A stretch of 64,000 nucleotides of DNA, from positions 143,041,705-143,105,704 of the forward strand of contig CM019824.1 of the NCBI GenBank assembly GCA_009763385.1, written 5' to 3'. Shown here piece by piece: positions 1 through 9,581 of the stretch (position 1 is its first letter; each line of letters starts with the position of its first letter). The position numbers and the translations under genes were made by a program. The notes beneath the pieces are model-generated. The model ran no database searches. It was not told the DNA's origin and saw nothing but the letters and a program-made list of their open reading frames with translations. The stretch comes from Coix lacryma-jobi var. lacryma-jobi. Its lineage: Eukaryota; Streptophyta; Magnoliopsida; Poales; Poaceae.

Positions 1-420
1 GCTTTCGGCAACTCTCTGACGTTGAGGTACTTCGAACAACAATGGTCCCCGCATCGGACCAACAGCCTCTTCAAAGTACTTATCCGCGTTTGGACCAAAA
101 GTATTGACCATGATAGCATGAAAGGTGTTCAAGAAAGCCGATTGATGACTGGTCACGGCTCCTGATACAACTCTATGCATTATATCAGTCATCTTCTGGA
201 TAGCTTCTTCTTCACCACCATCGGGCAGCTCAGGTTGGTGATGAGGAACAACCTTTGGGAACGTCTGCTTCTGATAGACCTTGCCGCTTTTATTCTTGGA
301 GAAAGTCTCCAAGTACTTGCGCTGGAATTCATCGCAAGCTCGCTGCACCAGATCTTTTGACTCTAGCGGCAAATCGTCCATGGTCACATCGAAAGACTGA
401 TCTTCGCTGATTTCAGGCAT
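1..420 (-). CDS. Gag-like N-terminal ORF of a Gypsy element (partial)
   Basis: An open frame starts at an ATG (418-420) and runs without a stop for 140 codons off the left edge. The N-terminus is acidic (MPEISEDQSFDVTMDD), followed by a helical segment with DLVQRACDEFQRKYLE and then GGEEEAIQKMTDIMHRVV. There is no zinc knuckle or capsid signature in the visible part, so the gag call rests on position: the ATG lies 16 nt inside a PBS-like sequence (436-453) and a probable LTR (461-1992). In Ty3/Gypsy elements the first ORF after the PBS is gag. No frameshift or stop is visible, so the 5' end of this copy is in good condition. It could instead be an element-specific hypothetical protein. The C-terminal part is outside the window. 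Confidence 0.6.
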   Translation of the reverse strand, partial: MPEISEDQSFDVTMDDLPLESKDLVQRACDEFQRKYLETFSKNKSGKVYQKQTFPKVVPHHQPELPDGGEEEAIQKMTDIMHRVVSGAVTSHQSAFLNTFHAIMVNTFGPNADKYFEEAVGPMRGPLLFEVPQRQRVAES

Positions 421-435
421 CTTGAGATGAAAGTT

Positions 436-453
436 GTCCCACCGAGCGTGCCA
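436..453 (-). promoter_or_regulatory. Primer binding site (putative)
   Basis: On the minus strand this reads TGGCACGCTCGGTGGGAC, the TGGC...GGTGGGAC form common just downstream of Gypsy 5' LTRs in grasses. It lies 7 nt inside the inferred LTR end at 461 and 15 nt upstream of the gag ATG. The tRNA partner was not determined. Confidence 0.6.
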
Positions 454-572
454 AAAAGTGTGTTGACGCAAAACGTGACGTCTCGCGTCAGGCACACAGC
501 AAGCCGAACGAGGCTGGCTTCAATCGGGTGCCCGGAGCGTACTGAATCCGGAAGCGTGCCAGTCGGTTTGAC

Positions 573-1566
573 CTGAAAACCAACAAGGGACAAAAGTGTG
601 AGAATACCTTGGAACATGCTGGGTGAGACCAGACAGTTCCATATGTAGGGCTTTGAAAGCCAATCATTATGGCACACAGCTATAGAAGCTGTTTGCCAAA
701 ACAGGTTTATAATGTCATTCGGCAAGTATAAAAGATAAATCTCATAAACATGTTGAATGCTGAACGCATATGTGACAAAAGGATAAAGAAGGTAACTTGT
801 AAATACAAATCTATTCAGATAACATATGCATAGGCCAATCCAGCTAGTCTGTCGCACGTCCAGCCTTCATAAACCCGTCAGACATAAACTCAAGCAAAGC
901 TAATCCATCGCATGATACCACTTGCTATAAATCTACACCACTCCTTATAATTAGATTAATCCACCGCATGATACGATCTAATTATAAGAAGCTAAAAGCA
1001 TACATACATCTGAACAGATCTATACATACTCATTACTCATGTAAGCTTAACCAGAATCGGCAAACTAGCCGAACTGGGGTCCATGAAGAAGGAACAAACA
1101 AGCCAAGCATGATCAAACTAATCTAAAACCTGCACCTGCCGCACGGCACCCAGCTCTATCAAAGCCTAAACATGATTAGCATGCATGAACCCACAACATG
1201 TAACAATCTAGATTGAAAGTCAATTCGGCCATTATGATCTTATGATAATCAAAAGCACAAGTGAACTCATGCAACAAGGCCGAACGAAGATCAATCTAGA
1301 TTGGGCAAAAGTGTTGTACGAATTAAATAAATAAAACATACGACACATGATAACTTAATGAATCTATTAGATCTGCCAAATCTAACAGAGCCGATAACTA
1401 TTTTTACTCATGACTTCCCGCCGCACGATACAAGGCATAAGCAAAAACTTCCCGTCATAAGCTTAAATCCGCCGCACGATACTAAGCTTAACATACGAGA
1501 CTACTTGTATCATATCTAAATCCGCCGCACGATACTAGACATGATAGCAAGGTTACCGGTACTTAC
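573..1566 (-). other. Probable intron inside the LTR/leader
   Basis: Read on the minus strand, a consensus donor (CCTCC then GTAAGT, 1566-1561) lies about 120 nt downstream of the TATA box. A good acceptor (pyrimidine-rich, ending TTTTCAG, 580-573) lies before the exon carrying the PBS and gag ATG. Splicing would remove 994 nt of AT-rich sequence holding the hairpin series and shorten the gag leader. The splice sites are seen; splicing itself is inferred. Confidence 0.4.
893..1546 (-). repeat. Five hairpins sharing one loop sequence
   Basis: Five copies of a 14-nt core (plus strand CCGCCGCACGATAC, or ATGATAC-ending variants in the two left copies) each lie between complementary arms. Arms are 893-897/922-926 (5 bp, weak), 944-956/976-988 (13 bp, perfect), 1410-1416/1432-1438 (6 of 7), 1458-1465/1483-1490 (8 bp, perfect) and 1508-1518/1536-1546 (10 of 11, the odd pair being U-G in the minus-strand RNA). 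Arm sequences are unrelated between copies. Conserved loop with changing but complementary arms argues for a structure rather than a simple repeat. Confidence 0.75.
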
Positions 1567-1688
1567 GGAGGTCGACGGATCGATGATTCGTCTCGAAGGA
1601 CTCGACGACACGACTAAGGACTCGAATAGGTGGCACGGGGCCGGTTTGTATTGATGTGGTTGTGAACAATTTTATAATGGTCGAGGGC

Positions 1689-1699
1689 TTATATTTATA
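1689..1699 (-). promoter_or_regulatory. TATA box of the LTR promoter
   Basis: On the minus strand this reads TATAAATATAA, about 295 nt from the LTR start. That implies a transcription start near 1660 and makes about 1.2 kb of the LTR transcribed R-U5 leader. Confidence 0.55.
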
Positions 1700-2002
1700 T
1701 CCTAGACGAAACACGAGTCCTAGACGATTACGACTTTACAATAAAATACGGAAAGATATAAACCCTACATTATTTGGTGCCTTCCATCACCCTGTATCTT
1801 CTCGTACAAGCCGGCTTTACTCACCATACTCGTTTTCCGAATGGAACCATGGCCTCGCGAAATAGCCGACCGCGTAGACAGTTACCGAAACTTAGAGGAC
1901 CAAACAGCTGCTGATCGTTTGTCGAATCTGCCTCCTTTGCTGACTAGATCCACTTGTCATATTCTTATGCGTGCGAAAATCTGGTGTTAACACTATTGTT
2001 AT

Positions 2003-2043
2003 GAGCCACCCCTACAAATAGCTCGGATTTGTAGAGGCGGCTC
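2003..2043. repeat. Short inverted repeat of CACTA subterminal type
   Basis: Arms 2003-2019 and 2027-2043 (GAGCCACCCCTACAAAT and its near reverse complement, 15 of 17 matching) flank a 7-nt loop. This matches the GAGCCGCC(T)CTACAAAT hairpins common in grass CACTA elements. No CACTA termini are visible, so this is a relic wedged between two LTR-like sequences. Confidence 0.5.
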
Positions 2044-2054
2044 AATATGTTGCC

Positions 2055-3520
2055 TGTCACACCCGGTTTTAAGAACAAAACTAGGTATGTCATATGTGTG
2101 CCCAGGAAGTCCACACATACAACCACAGAGGGAAAAGATATAAAAACAATGTTCTATATATCGAAAACATAGCTATAACTAACACTTACATCAAAGTTAA
2201 GCAGAACGAATACTAATCTTCTCTTCAAGCTCCATTCTTCATAGAGACGGGAGATTGAGGGTACATACGCCTAGCACTTCCATCAATCTTCTTAACCATA
2301 ATCCAGCTTCTGAGGTCTTTTACTGATGACTAGAGGTTGGAAAATAGCAAGAGTAAGCACATATCATACTCAATAAATACAACATTGGGTTCATGGGGCT
2401 CAAAAGGTCGACACGGGTTTAACTGCAGTTAGCTTTTAATTATGTCATATTAATAAGCAGTTGAGTAGCAACAAGTTAAGAATCAACACAAATATCCATA
2501 TCATCAAGTGAACATAATTAATGTATAGCAAGAACAAAAATAATTGAATAAACAAGTTCATAATTAATTATTTCATAAGGAAGCCAAGCTGCTCGTAACC
2601 ATGAGCACGACTGATATATCAGTTTAGAAATACTCTGCAGAGGTTGTACATCTTTACCCGTGAGTCGTGTTGCCCATATGCCCGGGTTAATTACTTCCAC
2701 AATATTTCCAAGGTGAGCAGACAGGGTACACTATGAAGCCTTTCAAAGTCCCGTCTACCAAGTTAGGGCTGCTAGGATTCCAATCGGCAGGCAGATATAG
2801 GAACCTCTTTCGTATGGCACAATTCCTTCGCGGCTATACACATAGAAACAGAGGTCGTCTTATACCCAATATGGCAAGCCTCTTTTGCGCCCTTGTGAGT
2901 AACCACTAACAAGCTAGAAAATATCCTCATACTGAGCTAAAGCTAGAGCCAAATAGCTCTCATGGTTGTACTGTAAGTCCTAGGGAATTCACTTATAGAT
3001 AAGTTATGTTTCTTAAAAGCATCTTTTAGTTGTTCGTTGCATATTTCATTAATCAAGTTCCATGATCATAGTCAACTGTTTGAGCACTAACCATCATCTA
3101 CCCAATGCATAACCCAAGGTGACAAGGAATAAATCAACAAGACTAGGTTGTTCCTATGATTATCGAGGTAGGCACATGCATAAATAAATTTAATGAATTA
3201 AGGTGAAAAGAAAACAAGGAAGATCTCATGTTATACTTGTCTGAATACACTTGCTCAATTCTCATATCATCAAACTTCAGTCATCATCTTCTGATCTTCG
3301 ACGCACACAAACGGTCTTCGCCTACTCGTAGCAAGCATCACGCACATGCAAGCGTACAAGCACACGAAATAAAACAACTAAGAACAATACATCGTATCAG
3401 AATACTTCATATCAGAGGAAACATCGTACTCAGAAAAGCTACTTGCTACTGTCACCGGAGCACAAGAAACGTCGAGATCAAGGCGACGGTGCAAAGAAAC
3501 GACTAATGAAAGATTTACAT
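2055..3520 (+). mobile_element. Gypsy LTR-like sequence (right end uncertain)
   Basis: It begins TGTCACACCCGGTTTTAAG, a very common start for grass Gypsy LTRs, and continues with AT-rich LTR-type sequence. No PBS, PPT or coding frame is seen, so it is a solo LTR or fragment. I could not find a convincing right terminus or target duplication; the end given is only where LTR-like character fades. Confidence 0.45.
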
Positions 3521-3824
3521 TTATAAAAGAACAACCATTAGCTTGATTTATATTTAATTAAGGCAACCATGAAATAGTATTAATCCAGATTAATGGAATT
3601 ATATTTAATTTTAGAAGTCAAGTTATGGCTAATAATCATATTTTATTTATAAACACAGCTTATGTTTATTTAACTCATTTAAACTTTAGTTGCATAAGAA
3701 TTAAATATATGACAACTTCCACTAATTATATGAGTCATAGTTAAACTATTTTATTTTAATTAATAAAAACATATTAAATTGATATTAATCAAATTACTAT
3801 TATTTGTAAAAGAACGTAGTATAA
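3521..3824. other. AT-rich stretch, no feature recognised
   Basis: Very AT-rich sequence with short poly-A/T and TTAAT runs. No credible frame, RNA gene or terminal repeat. Confidence 0.5.
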
Positions 3825-3909
3825 ATGAATCCAGAGGTTCCTATATCTGCCTGCCGATTGGAAAGCTGGTTACATGTACATTAATTAAATTAATATATGA
3901 ATCCAGAGT
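3825..3909 (+). repeat. Templated filler insertion between 12-bp direct repeats
   Basis: ATGAATCCAGAG occurs at 3825-3836 and again at 3898-3909. Between the copies is an insert containing, at 3833-3863, a perfect 31-bp inverted copy of 2778-2808. The inverted copy overlaps the last 4 nt (AGAG) of the left direct repeat, a microhomology junction. The pattern is that of double-strand-break repair with template switching. The sequence match is direct; the mechanism is inferred. Confidence 0.7.
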
Positions 3910-4475
3910 CATATGAAACTTGCCATAGGCTGCTATTGCTAACACGCAAGTACATCGTCGCAAACGCAAAACAGGAAGAATGGGCTAAAACGGTACTAGA
4001 ACAGATAAATGGCTTAGGACTAATTAAAGATGCTAAGATCGAACTGCAAGGATCTGTATTTATGTGGAAACACGGGCACCGTATCAGGTGGAAACCGGCG
4101 GCCTGTGTAAACTTGGAAACTTTGAATCAAGGCTATAGGATGCTCATGCGATGGATAGGGACTGAGCGCCCGTCAGCCAGAATGCTAATAATGTTTTTTT
4201 TTCTGTAAATCTCCCCTCCAAACCCCCACGTGCAGGAGGCCGACGGACCAACTTCTTCTCTCGCGCACAGAACACGCCGCCGCCGCCATGGAGTCCGACA
4301 CGCGTGGCCCCTCTGCACGAGCAACTGCCAGTTCAGGGTGGGCTATCGGGCTGGCGCCAAGAGTACAGTCCATGCTCGGCGCATTGGACACCGGAGAATT
4401 GGTAGTATGGAACCCTTCCTGTGAGTCCTCCAACTCCGGCGTTGGCGGTGATGACGACATGATCCATGGCGGCGG

Positions 4476-7400
4476 TGAAACGTCGAGATGGCGCACTAGA
4501 GGGGGTGAATAGTCCTTTTTAAAATTAAACGTAGCGGCTAACCGAAACAAATGTGGAATTAAAACTATCGGTCTAGCCAAGACTACACCCCTCTACCTAT
4601 ACTCTATGACACCTTACAAAAGATCTTAAACAATACAAATAAGGTGTCGGGCTAGATAGAGCTCACCTAATCAATCTAGCTTGCAAGGTCATACAAACCT
4701 ATGCAACTAGTACTTCAAACACGGTGGAGCTCCTACACAATCTAGTAAGCAAAGCCACAAAGCCTAAGCTCACTAGCAATTGTCAATAACAAGGCTACAT
4801 AAGCCAAATTAGAGAGCTTAACTTAGCTACACAAACTAAGCAACTAAACACTAGCACAAGAATAAGTATTGCAATACAAGCTAGTGTAAACAACAGGTAG
4901 TCGGTACTACCGGGCTATTAGGCCAGTACTACCGACACCGGTACTACCGGGCGAGCACCTGCAGGAAGCTACGAAATCGAAGTGGGTGAGATGCAATCTC
5001 AGATCTAGCAATTACCCCACTTCCCTAGATGATGTAGATGACGATTGTAGTTTCCCAAGTCTTGGTTCCTTGCCAAAAAGTAGATCGAGCCTTCCCAACC
5101 TAAGATAGAGAGATGGAGGAAGAACACGAAGAACACAAAATAAGCGTAATATGCAAGGAAACAAGAACAATAAGAGCAACAAGAGACGGGGACACAAGAT
5201 TTTATCTCGAGGTTCACTTGGTTGCTACCAAGCTAGTCCCCGTTGAAGCAAGCCCAAGTTGCCGCCGACCCTCTTGCTAGTGGTGACACTAAGCCAACCT
5301 CTCCACGATGGAGTGCTCACCAAGAGCTCTAGCTTTTGATCCGGCCGGACCACTTGGCGCTCTTCACGCCTCTTTCCACTAGAGTTGCTCTTCGCGATCT
5401 CCCGCGGGGCGAGCACAATGCCCCTAACAAAGCTTCTCTGGAGCCACGCACAATCTTCACACGGGCTTCATGACAGAGACACGCATGAACGCATCTTGGC
5501 CCCTAGTGGGTTTCGGTGATTGGATGAAACATAAGATTACTGTGACTAACGTGTGTTTTGCAGAAACAAGGGTGAGTTAGGTCATGGTAATGGCGACGAT
5601 ACGAGCATATGGAGTTCATGCCCCCTGCCGATGGAAATCATTTCGGCTTTCAAAGGACGAATGACGAAGACGGTGGTAGACTAGGCTAAGTGTCGTATGG
5701 TGTTGAAGGACACTTAGGTAGTCATAGGTCTTTGTTTTTCCTTGGGTAGAACTATATAGGGGAGCGTGAATCAGTAGCTTGACCTAGATGAGTCTATTGA
5801 GGTAGGTGTGGTGCACACTTGTTATTTCATAGCCCTAGGTAGCACAGAGAGATGCCTTATGTCGTAAGGATGATAAGTTGTTAAGGCCGCATCGCTATCC
5901 GAGTGAGTTTTGCCTGTGAAACAGGCATCAGACGTTGGCCTGGTATGCTCACTCAGACTAGGGTTTAGTCTGGTGCGTGGCATCGGACGCGCCGATGTTG
6001 CCACATCGGACGCGCTCGTGCCACTGTTCACTTTCGAGTAAGCTTGGGCCTGCATCGGACGCTGAGGGCCAGCGTCCGATGTCCATGCAGGGAGGTTCCA
6101 TAGAGGGTAAAATCACAACGGACGCGTCCGTTGTGATGGCATCAGATGCTGCCCAACGTCCGATGCTCCTTTAACTTGTCTGGCAGGTGGTACAGTCGAC
6201 CGTTGGTCGAGGTCATCGGAGCGTTCGATGCCAGGCATCGGAGCGTTTGATGCCAGGCATCAGAGCGTCTGATGCCCCCGCAGAAACACCTATTCAGTGC
6301 TCTTTTGGATGGCCGGTTGGGGGGAATATTTATACTCCTCCCCTTCCTCCATTAGAGTGTTCTTGCCACTTTCCTCTGTTGAGAAACACATAGTGATTGT
6401 GAGGAAGAGCAAGAGCCCTAGTGAGGTTGAGAGAATTGCTAATTGAGAGAATTAGTGACCTCCTAGGGAGAATTGAGTAGCAAGTGTGCATCCATCCATC
6501 TCTTTGGCCTTGTCTTGGTCAAGTGAGAGTTCTAGATTGTTACTCTTGGTGATCGGCATCACCTAGACTGCTTGGTGGCGATCGGAGTGCTTGGTGATCA
6601 TCTGGAGACATTGTGGATGACCCAAGCCAAGTTGTGACCGGTAGCGAGCGATTCACCGGGCCGAAGTGGCGAAGAATCAGCTCGTAGTGAGCACTTGATC
6701 CTTGCGCAGATCAAGGGGGAGCTATACCCTTGCGCGGGTGCTCCAACGAGGACTAGGGGGTGTGCCGACACCTCGATACCTCGGCAAAAAGATCATCTTG
6801 TCATTTCTACTCCTTTACTTACGCATTTACATTTGTGCAATTCAATTCCGCTTTACTTGTTGTTCTTTCATTATTGAATTGCTTTGCTAGAGTAGGAGTG
6901 GCATAGACATTGTCTTTTGTGCGGTAGAATAGAAAGAAATACACTTCTAGGCACAAGTTAAGGGGTTAATTGGGCTAAATAGGTTTTAATTCTTGCTAAA
7001 GTTTTAGAAAAGCCCAATTCACCCCCCTCTTGGGCATCTTGATTCTTTCAACGCACCAAACCATCTAGGAGGTGGCAACCTCCAAGAGTAATAAGCACCA
7101 CCGGCTTGCAACTCGAACACCTAGTGCCAACTCTTGCAATCTCGCATGCACCGCACTAGAATCGCTCTCACACAATCGGATAAGCACTAATAAGCATATG
7201 TGAGTTAGAGGGCTCCTAAGAACTTCCCAACCATGGACACAAAGTCCATAGGGTGCTCAACCTTTGCCAAGGGCCGGCCACCCCTCTATTTATAGAGGGG
7301 AACCACCAACTAGCCGTTTTTCCCTTTCCCCGAGCTCACACGGCCACGGTCGGTACTACCGACTAAAGGACCGGCAGTACCGGTGGTCAATATGACCGTT

Positions 7401-8646
7401 AGGACAGCCTTCCTAACACATTCGGTAGTAGGGTCGGTAGTACTGACCACTATAGCGGTACTACCGGTAGGCCAAATCTAGATCTACACAGAACGTCTCC
7501 AAACTTCCTCCAAACCTCGGTACTACCGACCACAAGGGTCGGTACTACCGGGGGCCGGTACTACCGGCCTTATGGCGGTACTACCTTTAGGCCAAAAATG
7601 GCCCAACACAGAGAACATGCGATCTGCTCACCGAGGGGTCGGTACTACTGACTTCAGGGTCGATACTACCGACTTCAGCAACCTGACCTCCGCGCTAAAA
7701 CGACCATAACTTTTAGCTACGAACTCTGATTTTGATGATCTTGGACATTTTGGAAAGCTTATTCAGAGGGCTACACAACCCACATGAATACAAGATCCAA
7801 AGCACAAAGGATTAGTACAGTTTTCCAATCCAAGGTCCATCGCTTCACTTTTTCAACCAAAGCTTTCTCCGAAACTTCTCCAAACTTCTTCTCCTTTGCA
7901 AATGTGCCAACACCACCAAGTGTATACAACCTTGTGCATGTGTGTTAGTATTTTCACAAACATTTTTCAAAGAATTTTTACTTGCTCTCACCACGCCACT
8001 CAATCCTAGTAACAACGCAATGTTAGATCGCTCAAGTGGCACTAGATGACCGATATGCAAACAAGTTTGCTCCTCTTAGTAGTACGGCCATCTATCCTAA
8101 ACCCGGTCATCAACTTCTCTACACACCTATGACCGGTGAAATGAAATGCCCTACAAATATACCTTTGCCTTGCGCATTCCATTCCATCTCCTTTGGTGTT
8201 GATGCAACACATGCACCAATCTATCATCAAATGATATGATCCACTTCATATCATCACATGGCCTCCATGGTCCATCGATCTTGACCTCACTTGCTCTTCA
8301 CCATTGCTTCGGTCCTTCGGCGCCAATTCTTTGCTCAAGCCTCCCGACACTCGGTACCAACGGCTTCAAAGCCTCCAACTTGCCCTTTACCTTCGCAACC
8401 GGTCCATCAAGCCAAGTCTTGCCTTGATCTTTCTTAGCCACATGACTCCATGTCATTTCACATATGAAATAAGCTCTTTCATCTCATGTGTGAGCCTTTG
8501 CAACATCCTCCAAGCCATTTCACCTCTATGACATATGTTGCTCACACATGATCACATGTGGACTAATCACCTGTGTATCTCACATAAACACCATTAGTCC
8601 ACCTAAAGTTGTCACTCAATTACCAAAACCAAACTAGGACCTTTCA
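4476..8646 (-). mobile_element. Solo Copia LTR E (interrupted by LTR D)
   Basis: Flanked by a perfect 5-bp duplication GGCGG (4471-4475 and 8647-8651). On the minus strand it starts TGAAAGGTCCTAGTTTGG and ends ...GTTTCA, with the CATTCACCCCCTCTAG block shared by the Copia LTRs of this window (here TATTCACCCCCTCTAG). Without the nested LTR it is about 2.6 kb. A TATA box on the minus strand lies at 7286-7294. It contains many copies of the near-palindrome CGGTACTACCG (about 4900-4950 and 7350-7670). One LTR with matching flanks and no internal region means a solo LTR left by LTR-LTR recombination. Confidence 0.85.
5494..7050 (+). mobile_element. Solo Copia LTR D nested in LTR E
   Basis: Flanked by a 5-bp duplication ACGCA (5489-5493 and 7051-7055), which splits LTR E cleanly. 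It ends ...GGGCATCTTGATTCTTTCA after the CACCCCCCTCTTGG block typical of these LTRs. It contains repeated CATCGGACGC motifs (5980-6270), including a perfect 12-bp inverted pair at 6053-6064/6070-6081. The first two bases are TC rather than the canonical TG, probably a point change. A reverse-orientation partial copy lies at 13882-14785. Confidence 0.8.
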
Positions 8647-9027
8647 GGCGGCCTCAACGAGACAGAACCAACAACAACAACAGGATCAACGACAGCGACT
8701 TGAGAGAGGGTGTCCGTCCGCTGCTCGTGCATCGGATCCATGGCCGCTGCTCATGCACAGGAGCCGCGCGCGTCGAACTCCATGACGGCGGCGGCACGTT
8801 CTGTGCGCGAGAGACGAAGTTGGACCGTCGCTCTCCTACGCATGGGGGTTTGGAGGGAGATTTACAAAAAAAAACATTATTAGCATTCTCGCTGATGGGT
8901 GCTTAAGTGTAAAAGTAATCCATCTCAGCCCTTATCCATCGGATGAGCATTCTATAGCCTTGATTTGAAGTTTCCAAGTCTGCACAGGCCGTCCGGTTTC
9001 CACGTGGTATGGTGCCAGAAATACGTA

Positions 9028-9160
9028 CTCCCTCCGTCCTAAAATAGAAGTCATTTTCGCTTCCTGAGAAACAACTCCAGTAATTGTTATAAATAATAAT
9101 ATCAACAATTAGTATCATAATTAATATCATCGAAAAGGTCTTTGAATCTAGTTTTTTAAC
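9028..9160 (+). mobile_element. Stowaway/mariner-type terminus, truncated
   Basis: CTCCCTCCGTCCTAAAATAG preceded by TA is the standard terminus of grass Stowaway elements and their mariner-like parents. No matching opposite terminus follows before other repeats begin near 9200, so only one end is present. Right limit approximate. Confidence 0.5.
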
Positions 9161-9224
9161 AAAATTACTTGGAGAAACAAATATTGGGCGAGGGGGAGGT
9201 TGAGGTTACCCAAAGTTCATCCTG

Positions 9225-9435
9225 TCACTAGTTGACTTGCGTGAACTTGGGCGAGGGAACTTTTGTGGTGTCCCGCTGTGTTCCTTGGGAACATCCACCC
9301 AATATCTTGGGTTGTGGACATCAGGCGTGTCGGCTTTGCTCTTGGGGTTGATTTTCTGGGACATAGGCCTAAAATTTCGAAAGAAATTTTACGGCTCCCA
9401 TTCACCCCCCTCTGGTCGCCATTTTCGGTCCTTCA
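9225..9435 (+). mobile_element. Copia LTR tail fragment
   Basis: It aligns by eye with the last 200 bp of the Copia LTRs in this window: a CATCCACCC...GGGTTG block, CTTGGGGTTGATTT, the CTCCCATTCACCCCCCTCTG block, and the terminal GGTCCTTCA at 9427-9435. There is no PBS after it, so it is a truncated LTR or the end of a deleted element. Confidence 0.65.
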
Positions 9436-9581
9436 GTGGCAGACACTTGGGGCATCGACAAGTGCAAGTGTACATGGCGGAGTGTGACCGTGTTGACCAG
9501 GTCAAGGCAGTGGACGTGTGAGTCGAGTGGAAGTTCTGGAGGACTTGGTGTGTCGAGCAGCCGAGGACGAGGTGCTAACAC
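9436..9581. other. Unassigned sequence between Copia pieces
   Basis: No frame or repeat signature recognised. It joins an LTR tail to the probable start of LTR A. Confidence 0.4.

Larger units (their letters stand above)
461..1992 (-). mobile_element. 5' LTR of a Gypsy element
   Basis: On the minus strand the segment starts TGTTAACACCAG (1992-1981) and ends GCGTCAACA (469-461). The termini are thus near-inverted (TGTTAAC/GTCAACA), and the end sits 7 nt before a PBS-like sequence. A TATA box lies at 1689-1699. The 1.5 kb length is ordinary for a Gypsy LTR. The second LTR is outside the window, so no LTR comparison or target duplication is possible. Ends are assigned from TG...CA form plus PBS position and are moderately secure. 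Confidence 0.55.
4063..9029. mobile_element. Long-TIR DNA element (possible MULE or foldback), split by nested LTRs
   Basis: The left arm (about 4063-4330) and right arm (about 8720-9029) are long inverted repeats, sharing for example the run with CTTGGAAACTT, AATCAAGGCTATAG, AATGCTAATAATGTTTTTTTT, the GGGGGTTTGGAGGGAGATTTAC block and the CTCTCGCGCACAGAAC block. Minus the 4.17 kb insertion at 4476-8646 the element is about 790 bp, with no transposase. TIRs near 270 bp suggest a Mutator-like or foldback origin. The right arm abuts a Stowaway start at 9028, so no clean target duplication was found and the superfamily is unassigned. Confidence 0.6.

Noticed and set aside
2050..3925. TTGCC as target duplication of the LTR starting at 2055
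   Set aside because: A second TTGCC occurs at 3919-3923, but the sequence before it does not end in CA and the area is rearranged by the filler event.
3897..4208. 103-codon frame starting MNPESYETCH
   Set aside because: Starts in a filler scar and runs into the long TIR; its second half matches a minus-strand frame at 8903-9130 only because of the inverted repeat.
7350..7670. CRISPR-like array of GGTACTACCG repeats
   Set aside because: Repeats are too short, spacing irregular and the genome is a plant; they are LTR motifs.
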